51,038 nucleotides of DNA, taken from assembly GCA_024654625.1 (NCBI GenBank), contig JANLHB010000034.1:1-51038 (forward strand). The letters are read 5' to 3'. The notes beneath the pieces are model-generated. The model was not told the origin of the DNA. It saw nothing but the letters and a program-made list of their open reading frames with translations, and did not search any database. Source of the DNA: Patescibacteria group bacterium. Its GTDB lineage: Bacteria; Patescibacteriota; Minisyncoccia; GCA-002772825. Below, one piece after another: positions 7,157 to 14,784 of this stretch. The position numbers and the translations under genes were made by a program. How positions within the stretch are numbered: position 1 is the first letter of the stretch; each line of letters opens with the position of its first letter.

Positions 7157-9259
7157 ATGAACGAAAAACTATTAAGCCCTTACGACCCAAAAGAGACTGA
7201 GGGAAAAATTTATAAACTCTGGGAAGAGGGGGGTTTTTTTGCGCCCGAGGCGCATCAGCCAGAAGATGATAATCCGAATTCAAGAAAGTCCTTTACCATA
7301 GTATTACCTCCCCCTAACGTAACAGGCGTACTCCACATGGGGCATGCATTAAATTCCACAATCCAAGATATCCTAATAAGAAAAAAAAGGATGGAAGGAT
7401 ATAAAACACTCTGGCTACCGGGGACAGACCACGCCGGTATCGCCACCCAAAATGTAGTTGAGAAAAAATTAAAAAAAGAAGGCATCACCAGGCATGACCT
7501 TGGAAAGGAAAAATTTCTTGAGAAAGTCTGGGAGTGGAAAGAAGAATATGGCAACAAAATACTTGGACAACTCAAAGAACTCGGCGCATCATGCGATTGG
7601 TCTCGGACTCGCTTCACAATGGATGAAGATTATCAAAAAGCTGTTGAAAAAGCCTTCTTGGAATATTACAACAAAGGGCTTATCTACCAAGGAGAGCGCG
7701 TTATAAACTGGTGCAAAAGATGCCAAACATCACTCTCTGACCTTGAACTTGAATATGAGGAAGAAAAAGGTGTCTTATATTATATAAATTACCCGCTAAA
7801 AGACGACACGAGTAAATTTATAACTGTCGCCACAACAAGACCGGAGACAATGCTCGGTGACACAGCGGTGGCCGTATCCCCGAAAGACGACCGATATAAA
7901 GACCTAATCGGCAAAATGCTGATTTTACCGATTGCAGACAGAGAAATACCGATAATTGCCGATATCGCCATAGACAAAGAATTCGGGACAGGCGCTGTAA
8001 AAGTGACCCCTTCTCACAGTATCATTGACTCAGAGATTGGCGACAGGCATAACCTGCCAAAATTAAAGATAATAGATCCGTATGGAAAGATGACTAAAGA
8101 GGCTGGGGAAGAATTTGAGGGCCTATCAAGTAAAGACGCGAAGGAAAAAGTGATAGAAAAACTTAAAGCACTTAATCTCTTAGAAAAGTCTCTGGAACAT
8201 ACTCACCGCATATCAAAGTGCTATAGATGCAACTCCGTCATAGAGCCACAGCCGAGCAATCAATGGTTTCTGAAGATGAAAGAGCTTGCCCAAAAGACCA
8301 AAGAAACGCTTGAAAGCGAAAAAGTTAAATTTAATGATGAACGATGGAAGAAACTTTCTACTGATTGGCTCGAAAATATCCGCGATTGGTGTATTTCACG
8401 CCAAATCTGGTGGGGGCACAAGATCCCGCTTGAAGGCACTGACGATGTGCTTGATACTTGGTTCTCGTCAGCCCTTTGGCCATTTGCCACACTTGGCTGG
8501 CCTGATAAAGGCTCTAATGACCTAAAAGACTTCTACCCTACTCAAGTGCTTTCAACCGCAAGAGACATTATAAACTTATGGGTAGTAAGAATGATTTTCT
8601 CCGGACTTGAATTTATGGACGAAACACCGCCATTTACAAATATTATCATTCATCCGACCGTCCTCGCAAAAGATGGAAGAAGAATGTCTAAGTCGCTTGG
8701 CACAGGAGTGGACCCTATAGACCTTATAAACAAATATGGCGCTGATGCGACGCGCTTCGGTCTTATCTACCAAATGATGGGAAATCAAGATATGAAATTC
8801 GACGAATCTCACCTCTTGGCCGGCAAGAAATTCGCAAATAAATTATGGAATATAAGCCGTTTTGTAATCCAAAAAGTTGGTGACGATTTTCACTATGAAT
8901 TACCGAGAGAGAATGATCCAAAGAGCAAAAATTATGATGCATTAGATGGCGCGGACGGCGACTCTTTACTTAAAAATTTATCAGAAACAATTGAATTGAT
9001 TAATAAAGATATTGAAGAATATAATTTCGGACAAGCGCTTCACGCTCTATATAATTTTATCTGGCATGATTTTGCCGATAAATACATTGAGATTTCAAAA
9101 TCAAAAGACACAAAGGATGTTAAGATCATATTATCTTATACGCTCGTGAACATCCTAAAGCTCCTTCATCCTTTTATGCCTTTCATCACAGAAGAGATAT
9201 GGCAAAACAGCCCCGCAAAAGACACTAAGCCTTTAATAATCCAAAAATGGCCAGCTTAA
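7157..9259 (+). CDS. valS: valine--tRNA ligase
   Basis: Charges tRNA-Val. Class I marks are HMGH at 60-63 and RMSKS at 509-513; the editing domain shows TTRPETMLGDTAVAV, and the catalytic core shows DVLDTWFSSALWPF. At 700 residues it is short compared with the usual 850-950. Two parts are missing: the stretch usually found between RQIWWGHxIP and DVLDTWFSS, which in many ValRS carries cysteines, is reduced to LEGTD; and the C-terminal coiled-coil arm is absent, the protein ending soon after the anticodon-binding helices. The stop overlaps the next gene by 13 bases. No competing class I identity (Ile, Leu) fits as well. Confidence 0.93.
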   Translation: MNEKLLSPYDPKETEGKIYKLWEEGGFFAPEAHQPEDDNPNSRKSFTIVLPPPNVTGVLHMGHALNSTIQDILIRKKRMEGYKTLWLPGTDHAGIATQNVVEKKLKKEGITRHDLGKEKFLEKVWEWKEEYGNKILGQLKELGASCDWSRTRFTMDEDYQKAVEKAFLEYYNKGLIYQGERVINWCKRCQTSLSDLELEYEEEKGVLYYINYPLKDDTSKFITVATTRPETMLGDTAVAVSPKDDRYKDLIGKMLILPIADREIPIIADIAIDKEFGTGAVKVTPSHSIIDSEIGDRHNLPKLKIIDPYGKMTKEAGEEFEGLSSKDAKEKVIEKLKALNLLEKSLEHTHRISKCYRCNSVIEPQPSNQWFLKMKELAQKTKETLESEKVKFNDERWKKLSTDWLENIRDWCISRQIWWGHKIPLEGTDDVLDTWFSSALWPFATLGWPDKGSNDLKDFYPTQVLSTARDIINLWVVRMIFSGLEFMDETPPFTNIIIHPTVLAKDGRRMSKSLGTGVDPIDLINKYGADATRFGLIYQMMGNQDMKFDESHLLAGKKFANKLWNISRFVIQKVGDDFHYELPRENDPKSKNYDALDGADGDSLLKNLSETIELINKDIEEYNFGQALHALYNFIWHDFADKYIEISKSKDTKDVKIILSYTLVNILKLLHPFMPFITEEIWQNSPAKDTKPLIIQKWPA

Positions 9260-9975
9260 TAACATTTAGCATACTTATGCCTCTTGCGACGGGGATTATC
9301 CCTGCTCTTATTTGGCTTTGGTTTTGGCTTAAAGAAGACAGGAAATATCCTGAGCCAAAAAGGCTTATTGTGCTAACATTTATATTCGGAATGATTTTTG
9401 TCTTTATGGCGCTAGCCCTGGAATATTTGCTTCATTTGCTTATTAAAGGTCAAAATGCCATAAATATCGACAAGGGAATAATATTCCTGCTTTCTCTTGC
9501 CTTCATAGAAGAAATTATGAAATACTTCGCCGCCAGGCCGGCCCTAAAATCAAAAAACTTTGACGAACCGATAGACGCCGTAATGTATCTGATAATAGCG
9601 AGTCTTGGTTTTGCCGCTATGGAAAATATATTTTTCCTTATAAGCACATTCAAAGATGGAGGTATGACAATAGGCTTCCTAACCGGAGATATGCGCTTCT
9701 TAGGAGCAAACCTTCTTCACAGTATGACTTCGGCAGTTATAGGCATAAGTATTGCAATGTCATATTATCGCAGAAAAACAATCAAAATAACCTATTTAAG
9801 TATCGGGGTTATCCTCGCGACTTTATTGCATGCTATTTTCAATTTATATATAATAAAGATGCCAGGACAAAACAGTTTAAATGTATTTTTAGGTCTATGG
9901 ATTTTTACAATCATAATAATCCTGGCTTTTGAAAAAGTTAAAAGAATAAAACTAAAACAAATAAAATTAGAATAA
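9247..9975 (+). CDS. PrsW-type intramembrane metalloprotease
   Basis: A 242-residue polytopic membrane protein, with about eight hydrophobic segments. It carries the family's conserved pieces: FIEEIMKY (glutamates and a following Lys), AAMENIFF, LLHSMTSAVIGI and LLHAIFNLY, which are the likely metal ligands inside the membrane. PrsW in Bacillus makes the first cut in the anti-sigma factor RsiW; related proteins are diverse, so the substrate here is unknown. Translation probably starts at the ATG that overlaps the valS end. A GTP-free, purely membrane-located enzyme is expected. Confidence 0.8.
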   Translation: MASLITFSILMPLATGIIPALIWLWFWLKEDRKYPEPKRLIVLTFIFGMIFVFMALALEYLLHLLIKGQNAINIDKGIIFLLSLAFIEEIMKYFAARPALKSKNFDEPIDAVMYLIIASLGFAAMENIFFLISTFKDGGMTIGFLTGDMRFLGANLLHSMTSAVIGISIAMSYYRRKTIKITYLSIGVILATLLHAIFNLYIIKMPGQNSLNVFLGLWIFTIIIILAFEKVKRIKLKQIKLE

Positions 9976-10001
9976 GAATTCTAACACTTACATACAAAAA
10001 A

Positions 10002-10511
10002 ATGTTTAATAAAAATATGAATATGAGAAAAAATAAACAATCATTTTTTGAAAGACTCACCGGAAGCGCCACCATAAAAGAAGACGATGAATTTGTATCT
10101 TTTGGAGAAGAGAAAAAAAAATTAGAGAAAGAATCTTTAGAAAATATGAACAATGACGAATGGTTGGAAGAGGAAGAAGAGGCTCAGCTCACAATAGACT
10201 TGCTTCAAGACCACGAATATATCATTATTCAATCAATGTTAGCCGGCGTTAAACCAGAAGACTTAGATGTGGAGATAAGCCAAGAGATGATAACTATCCG
10301 CGGTAAAAGAAAAAATCCTCACGGAGGACAAAAACAAGAAGATTATTATTGCCAAGAATTATATTGGGGACCATTTTCAAGGTCAGTGCTCCTTCCTCAA
10401 GAAGTTGACACGGAAAAATCCGAGGCTTCACTAAAAGAAGGACTTCTTATAATCAAGCTTCCTAAAGTAGATAAAGAAAGAAAACAAAAACTCAAAATAA
10501 AGAGCTCATAG
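10002..10511 (+). CDS. Hsp20/alpha-crystallin small heat shock protein
   Basis: ATP-independent chaperone that binds unfolding proteins. Residues about 58-160 form the alpha-crystallin domain: YIIIQSMLAGVKPEDLDVEI, ITIRGKR, the FSRSVLLPQEVD strand and the EGLLIIKLPK closing strand. The first 55 residues are a charged, flexible arm. Several in-frame ATGs lie near the start (10002, 10017, 10023); the first is used here without strong support, as no clear ribosome site is present. A strong terminator follows. Confidence 0.88.
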   Translation: MFNKNMNMRKNKQSFFERLTGSATIKEDDEFVSFGEEKKKLEKESLENMNNDEWLEEEEEAQLTIDLLQDHEYIIIQSMLAGVKPEDLDVEISQEMITIRGKRKNPHGGQKQEDYYCQELYWGPFSRSVLLPQEVDTEKSEASLKEGLLIIKLPKVDKERKQKLKIKSS

Positions 10512-10521
10512 ATTAAATAAA

Positions 10522-10561
10522 AAAAACCGTCCGCTCGCCAGTTAGAGAACGGACGGTTTTT
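10522..10561 (+). terminator. rho-independent terminator after hsp20
   Basis: AAAAACCGTCCG (10522-10533) pairs with CGGACGGTTTTT (10550-10561), 12 bp with a 16-base loop and a T-run. It is symmetrical enough to work in both directions. Confidence 0.85.
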
Positions 10562-10571
10562 AACTGGTACA

Positions 10572-10584
10572 TGGGGGCAGGATC
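10572..10584. repeat. 13-bp direct repeat of the tRNA-Phe 3' part
   Basis: TGGGGGCAGGATC here is identical to 11478-11490, inside the T-arm/acceptor side of tRNA-Phe. The two copies bracket the REP-type transposase gene and its palindromes. It could be an old integration duplication or a chance G-rich match. Confidence 0.4.
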
Positions 10585-10598
10585 CCTATTCATCACCA

Positions 10599-10623
10599 TA
10601 TCAGACGTCCGACGTTTGACATA
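10599..10623. repeat. REP-like palindrome, left of the transposase
   Basis: TATCAGACGTC, a central C, then GACGTTTGACATA: an imperfect palindrome that matches the perfect one at 11378-11404 on the other side of the transposase gene. REP hairpins flanking a RAYT gene are the usual arrangement. Confidence 0.7.
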
Positions 10624-10625
10624 AG

Positions 10626-11327
10626 ATGGGTATATATGAAATAATAATACATATGACACGAGCAAAAGATATTGATGTCTCAGCTGGAGAATACTATCAT
10701 CTTTACACGCGTGGTGTAGGGAAAAAAAATATTTTTCTCGATAATCGCGACTACGCGCGTTTTCTTTTTTGCCTTCTCTATTTTCAATACAATGAAAGCT
10801 TTAATAACATTAGTGGTGCGGTTACCAGATTTTTGAGTAGTGGGTCATTTACATATCAAAAGAGAGGAGATCCGGATGAGGAAAATCGCGAAGTTGAAAT
10901 CGTTGCATTTGTGTTGATGCCGAATCATATACATATAACTGCACTCGAATTAAAAGACGGAGGTATTGCTCGCCTTATGAAGAGGGCTCTTGGTGGCTAT
11001 GCAAAATACTTCAATACAAAATATAAAGTGTCAGGACATTTATTCCAAGGTGCATATAATGCGGTCCATATTAAAGATAATACCCAATTATTACATGTAT
11101 CGGCGTATTTACACCGAAATCCGCGGGAATTACGCACATGGAAAAATAAAGAGGATCAATATAGATGGTCAAGTTTTTCTGATTTTGTCAAAAAAAATAG
11201 GTGGGGTAATTTAATCAAACCAGAAATTATCCTCAATCAATTTTTAAAGAAATCTGAGTATCATGATTTTGTTAATGAAAGCACCGCTAAAGAAAAGACA
11301 AAAGATCCAACGAAATTCGAAGTATAA
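10626..11327 (+). CDS. REP-associated tyrosine transposase (RAYT, IS200-like Y1/HUH)
   Basis: Single-strand DNA nuclease of the TnpA_REP type. Marks are YYHLYTRGVGKKNIF near the start, LMPNHIHI (the HUH pair of metal-binding histidines), LMKRALGGYAKYFNTKYKVSGHLFQG with the likely catalytic Tyr helix, and AYLHRNPRE. The better start may be the ATG at 10653 (MTRAKDIDV), since family members begin just before this block. It is flanked by two near-identical palindromes (10599-10623, 11378-11404), its probable substrates. No partner TnpB is present. The protein appears intact. Confidence 0.9.
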   Translation: MGIYEIIIHMTRAKDIDVSAGEYYHLYTRGVGKKNIFLDNRDYARFLFCLLYFQYNESFNNISGAVTRFLSSGSFTYQKRGDPDEENREVEIVAFVLMPNHIHITALELKDGGIARLMKRALGGYAKYFNTKYKVSGHLFQGAYNAVHIKDNTQLLHVSAYLHRNPRELRTWKNKEDQYRWSSFSDFVKKNRWGNLIKPEIILNQFLKKSEYHDFVNESTAKEKTKDPTKFEV

Positions 11328-11377
11328 ATATAATAAATATAAAATGAATATAGGGATATAACACCCCTCCCTTTTCC

Positions 11378-11404
11378 TTTATCAGACGTCGGACGTCTGA
11401 TAAA
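11378..11404. repeat. REP-like palindrome, right of the transposase
   Basis: TTTATCAGACGTC, central G, GACGTCTGATAAA: perfect 13-base arms. It matches the left copy at 10599-10623 in the core TATCAGACGTC. Confidence 0.8.
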
Positions 11405-11473
11405 TGTTTTAATACATCTAATAAATGTTACTTTCCTTCCGCAGGGCGGGCAAACTAAGCTGTATTCACTATG

Positions 11474-11545
11474 TGCCTGGGGGCAGGATCGAACTGCCGA
11501 CCCCTGCTTTTTCAGAGCAGTGCTCTACCACTGAGCTACCCAGGC
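11474..11545 (-). tRNA. tRNA-Phe (GAA)
   Basis: On the minus strand the acceptor GCCTGGG pairs with CCCAGGC, discriminator A. The D-arm is GCTC...GAGC, the anticodon stem CTGCT/AGCAG encloses loop CTGAAAA with anticodon GAA, and the T-arm is GGCAG TTCGATC CTGCC. The 3' CCA is not encoded. Confidence 0.95.
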
Positions 11546-11559
11546 ATTAAATTTCATTT

Positions 11560-11883
11560 TTACGGAAACAATTTTTTTATCTTTTCTATAAGGTCAGGAG
11601 AGATATTGTTTGGATTAACCGCTCCACCTACTGCCTCGCCCGTCTTCTGGATACCTTGCACTCCGGAAACCAACCCCTTATATGTATCTAGTATATCTAT
11701 AAGTATTGGTTGGACATAATAATAAACCCCTACCATAGAACTGATTATTATAACCCAATATAACAATTTAAAAATCCGCGCCCATCTATTAGCGCTGACA
11801 ATCTTCCGCAAAAGGCGGTTGTTATCTTCCGCAATCCTTATATTCTCGCGGATTAGATTTTTCAAATCGCTTGTCGGTTCCAC
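11560..11883 (-). CDS. small membrane protein, uncharacterised Parcubacteria-type
   Basis: About 107 residues when started at the GTG at 11883. A charged N-terminus with a short coiled stretch (NLIRENIRIAEDNNRLLRKI) leads into an ANRWARIFKLLYW segment and one transmembrane helix (about 44-66), then a soluble tail. A longer frame reaches 11940, but it would run through the terminator of the upstream gene and through this gene's own promoter. The extended -10 box TGGTATACT lies 7 bases before the GTG, so the mRNA is probably leaderless. The function is unknown; I have seen similar short proteins described only as hypothetical in these bacteria. Confidence 0.65.
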   Translation of the reverse strand: MEPTSDLKNLIRENIRIAEDNNRLLRKIVSANRWARIFKLLYWVIIISSMVGVYYYVQPILIDILDTYKGLVSGVQGIQKTGEAVGGAVNPNNISPDLIEKIKKLFP

Positions 11884-11890
11884 TTCAAAC

Positions 11891-11918
11891 AGTATACCAA
11901 AATAAAGAAAAATGGCAA
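11891..11918 (-). promoter_or_regulatory. candidate promoter of the small membrane protein
   Basis: Minus-strand TTGCCA (11913-11918), 16-base spacer, TATACT (11891-11896) with TG two bases upstream. The box ends 7 bases before the GTG start at 11883. Confidence 0.5.
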
Positions 11919-11957
11919 AAAAAATAGCCTGTCGTCGCAAAAGAGCAACGACAGGCT
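11914..11957 (-). terminator. terminator of the 104-aa unknown gene
   Basis: AGCCTGTCGT (11926-11935) pairs with ACGACAGGCT (11948-11957). Read on the minus strand the stem is followed by an eight-T run. It lies 13 bases after the stop of the gene ending at 11970. Confidence 0.85.
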
Positions 11958-11969
11958 GAGGACGAAAGG

Positions 11970-12284
11970 TTACAGCGGCAACGGCGACAAACGGGCGTCC
12001 ATGTGCGCATAGGAGAGTTCCATGTGCACGATACCCTTTGTAGTCTTGAGCGCGGTGATGATGTTGCGCTCAAGTGTCTCTAGAAGATGATTGGGCGTGA
12101 CCACTCCGCCAAGGCACTCGTCCACGGTGGGAGTGATCCAATCCCCTTTTTTAGAAGTCGGGGCGCAGACCCTCCTCCCGTTTATTGACGGCTGGACGAT
12201 AAAAGCCCCAGCCTTCGTCTTCACAACACATCTGTCTTCCTTGGAGTGACACCCCTCGCAGTCTGCCATAACCTTCTTTGACAT
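11970..12284 (-). CDS. unknown 104-aa protein with Cys residues
   Basis: Not recognised. The product is soluble, with C9/C12 (CEGC), His13, C18 and two further cysteines, so metal or redox binding is possible but unproven. The coding style argues that it is real: a GGGG-type ribosome site before the ATG, a strong terminator right after the stop, and a promoter about 105 bases upstream. The gene is clearly richer in G+C than its neighbours, like the genes at 3221-4312 and 49963-50790. Other frames over this stretch lack these signals. Confidence 0.6.
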   Translation of the reverse strand: MSKKVMADCEGCHSKEDRCVVKTKAGAFIVQPSINGRRVCAPTSKKGDWITPTVDECLGGVVTPNHLLETLERNIITALKTTKGIVHMELSYAHMDARLSPLPL

Positions 12285-12397
12285 AATTTCCCCTTTCTTT
12301 CTTATAAATAATTTTTAAAAAACGGCCATCCATTGCCTTTTACTGCCTCCACACAGCGACAACAACCTCCTTTCTTTATATTTTATCCTCTAAATTT

Positions 12398-12425
12398 ATT
12401 ATACAACTATCTATAAAAAATACAA
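12398..12425 (-). promoter_or_regulatory. candidate promoter with about 105-base leader
   Basis: Minus-strand TTGTAT (12420-12425), 16-base spacer, TATAAT (12398-12403). The leader down to 12285 includes an AAAGGAGG motif far from the ATG, followed by TTG/GTG codons; a short leader peptide is possible but not supported further. I see no gene in 12285-12445. Confidence 0.45.
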
Positions 12426-12445
12426 GACCATGTGGATTACTTAAA

Positions 12446-14437
12446 TCAAAGCTCTTTTATAGGATTACAAGCCTTGCATATCCCCATCTCTTCAAGTTTC
12501 TCAAGGTACCGCTCAACAACCAACACAAAACCGGCATGACTCCAAGTCAGAGGGGATGCCGAAATTTGCTCGCCTGTATAAGCGTTAAGCTGTTCCGGCA
12601 TGACTCCTGAAGGCAGAGCGTATTTAACAGCCCAATCGAGCCAGCTTTTTACATCCTCTAAATCTTTTTCATTTTTTGCCAATTCAATTTGATATTCTGC
12701 AACCCATAGAGTAGTGATAAACCACGGATTAGACGGCGCATCATTTCCCACCTGATAATATCTATCCCCTTCATAACGAAAGACGCCGTCCACTTCTGTT
12801 TTAGAGAAAAGTCTCCTTTTTAGCGTCTCGTACGAATCTTTCAACATCTTGTCATCCTTATCAAGCACACCAAACCTGAACACCCCATAGAAACTGCTAG
12901 CATCTATTGTAGGGTCATAATAAATCTCATTCCCGTCTCTTGTATCCATAAGTTTATAAAAGAAACGTCCTTCTTTGTTATAAAGATGTTCAATGACAGC
13001 TTGTTTTATATCCAAAGCCACAAGCTCGTAACGCTTAGCGTCTTCTTCCTTGCCTAAAAGCTTCGCAAAGTTACTTGCGGAAACAAGCGCGCCATAGACA
13101 GCCGAAGCCGTGAAAGTGGAAACTCCATATTTTTCCTCCCACAAATCATAACTTTCATGCGGAAGATGAGTATCGCTGTTTCTGTATTCAATCAAAAATT
13201 CAGCCGACTTTTTAATCAAAGAATTATATATACTCTCAATAAATTCCAAATCTTTGCTTATCTTATAATGTTCCCAGAGAGAATATAAGACGAGGGCGGT
13301 TTCATCTTCTTGTATGGCAAGCTGTCTCTTGCCGTTCCTTATCCACGGATGCCAAGAACTGCCTATTGATTTATCTGACCTGTATTTATGAAAGAAATAA
13401 CCTTCCGTGCTTATAATATCGTTACAGAAAGAAAAGAACCTTCTGGCAATATCATTGTATCCGGCCTTATCAAGAGAAAGGACGGTAAAAGCGGCGTCTC
13501 TCGGCCACATATAGGCGTAGGTATCGCGTCCGTTCTGAAGCATATCCGAATCGCAAGAAGCTATCACTGCGCCGTCATTATCAATATGCGTTCTTATTAT
13601 AAGGAGAGATTTTTTAAACAAATCACCGGCATCTTTTTTTAATCCAAAAAAATTAAAATTGCTTTTATTGACCCACGCCCTCCAGAAATCCTGTGTAGTC
13701 TCTATAAGATGACCGGGAGTCTTTTCAAGAATATAATCATGAAGTTCTTGAGCCTTCTTTAGGGTTGTTGAGGCTGACGTCCATAAAATCACTTCTTTTT
13801 CTTCTCCAGCTTCAATTTCAAAACTAAAAGAAACTACCGAGTCAACCGATCCGTGCTCAACCGGATTCTTATCTAAGACACCGTCTTCGGCGTCCTTCCA
13901 TGTCCCCTCTTTTCCTTCAATAGCAAAAATACCAATACTATAATCATTAAAACTTCTTCCGTCACAAAGTCCTCCGGTTATAAAAACTCGCCGACCTTCA
14001 TAATGCACTATCACTTTCCTATCCGGGTCATAATACCCCGTATCGCCGTCAGAGTTCCCATACATATCAAACTGCTGATGAAAAAAAATCTTTACTTCTC
14101 TTTTTCGTGAAGCTAAATTTTTAACAACCGCTTTTCTTATAAAAATATCTTTCTCATTATAAACAATATCAAGAAAATCTATTTCTATCTCAATACTGTT
14201 ATTTAAAGCTTTAATATCAGAAGCAAGTGTCTCGTCTTTATACTTAATAGAGATATTCCACGTGCCATCTGAAATCCAGCTAAAGCGACCATCTGCAAAT
14301 ATACCAATCTTATGGACGAGATTTTTGCCCATTTGGTTTTCAAGACCGACACGAGGAGAATAAAAATCGCTTACTTGGCCAAATTTATCCAAGCCTACTA
14401 GAATATTTCCATTCCCCAGCACTAATGATTTAGACAT
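12446..14437 (-). CDS. glycoside hydrolase family 15 (glucoamylase-like)
   Basis: Releases glucose from the ends of alpha-glucans, or acts on a related alpha-linked oligosaccharide. Residues 1-260 form the beta-rich N-terminal domain seen in prokaryotic GH15 enzymes. The (alpha/alpha)6 barrel follows, with YMWPRDAAF at 309-317, LPHESYDLWEE at 425-435 (probable catalytic Glu), NPWFITTLW, and a second catalytic Glu in MPEQLN near 630. No signal peptide is seen, so it acts in the cytoplasm. It is the last gene of a four-gene operon with DUF5752, GH57 and GT4; the stop-to-start distance to DUF5752 is 2 bases. Confidence 0.88.
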   Translation of the reverse strand: MSKSLVLGNGNILVGLDKFGQVSDFYSPRVGLENQMGKNLVHKIGIFADGRFSWISDGTWNISIKYKDETLASDIKALNNSIEIEIDFLDIVYNEKDIFIRKAVVKNLASRKREVKIFFHQQFDMYGNSDGDTGYYDPDRKVIVHYEGRRVFITGGLCDGRSFNDYSIGIFAIEGKEGTWKDAEDGVLDKNPVEHGSVDSVVSFSFEIEAGEEKEVILWTSASTTLKKAQELHDYILEKTPGHLIETTQDFWRAWVNKSNFNFFGLKKDAGDLFKKSLLIIRTHIDNDGAVIASCDSDMLQNGRDTYAYMWPRDAAFTVLSLDKAGYNDIARRFFSFCNDIISTEGYFFHKYRSDKSIGSSWHPWIRNGKRQLAIQEDETALVLYSLWEHYKISKDLEFIESIYNSLIKKSAEFLIEYRNSDTHLPHESYDLWEEKYGVSTFTASAVYGALVSASNFAKLLGKEEDAKRYELVALDIKQAVIEHLYNKEGRFFYKLMDTRDGNEIYYDPTIDASSFYGVFRFGVLDKDDKMLKDSYETLKRRLFSKTEVDGVFRYEGDRYYQVGNDAPSNPWFITTLWVAEYQIELAKNEKDLEDVKSWLDWAVKYALPSGVMPEQLNAYTGEQISASPLTWSHAGFVLVVERYLEKLEEMGICKACNPIKEL

Positions 14438-14439
14438 TC

Positions 14440-14760
14440 TTAAATTCTATAAAAATCTTTTAAACGAGTGCTTACTGCCTTTAGTGTGCCTGTCCTTGTT
14501 TTATATTTCATAAGCATCCTTGCTAAAATCTTGTCTTCTAAAACATCTTCAATCCACCTTGAAAAATCATTCTTATTTTCATTGACATGATAAGAATACT
14601 GTTCGTCAGACATAGTCTTCAAAGCTTCAGCCAAGTCAGGTAAGCTTCTTAAGACAGGACCGCTATTCACCCAAAAACATATCTCCGGCGAAGCGACTGT
14701 AAGAGCTTTCTTCTTTTTTATTTTTAACGACGCCTTCTTTACTTTTGTCTTTACTGTCAT
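14440..14760 (-). CDS. DUF5752 family protein
   Basis: A 106-residue protein with a Lys-rich start (KVKKASLKIKKKKA) and a compact domain: EICFWVNSGPVLRSLPDLAEALKTM, then YHVNENKNDFSRWIEDVLED and a helical end. The FW.N.G..L.+L.DL..L / F..H....DFS.WI..V..D pattern is what I recognise as DUF5752. Such proteins are often found beside glycogen or GH57/GH15 genes, as here, between GH57 and GH15. The biochemical role is unknown. It may be a small regulator or scaffold of glucan metabolism (inference). Confidence 0.75.
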   Translation of the reverse strand: MTVKTKVKKASLKIKKKKALTVASPEICFWVNSGPVLRSLPDLAEALKTMSDEQYSYHVNENKNDFSRWIEDVLEDKILARMLMKYKTRTGTLKAVSTRLKDFYRI

Positions 14761-14784
14761 AGTAATATTATAACAAATTATAAT

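Noticed and set aside
10561-11404. CRISPR-like repeats around the RAYT
   Set aside because: Only two palindromes with a gene between them; no spacers of uniform length and no cas genes.
11884-11940. Longer start of the small membrane protein
   Set aside because: It would cross the terminator of the upstream gene and lie before this gene's own promoter; the GTG at 11883 fits better.
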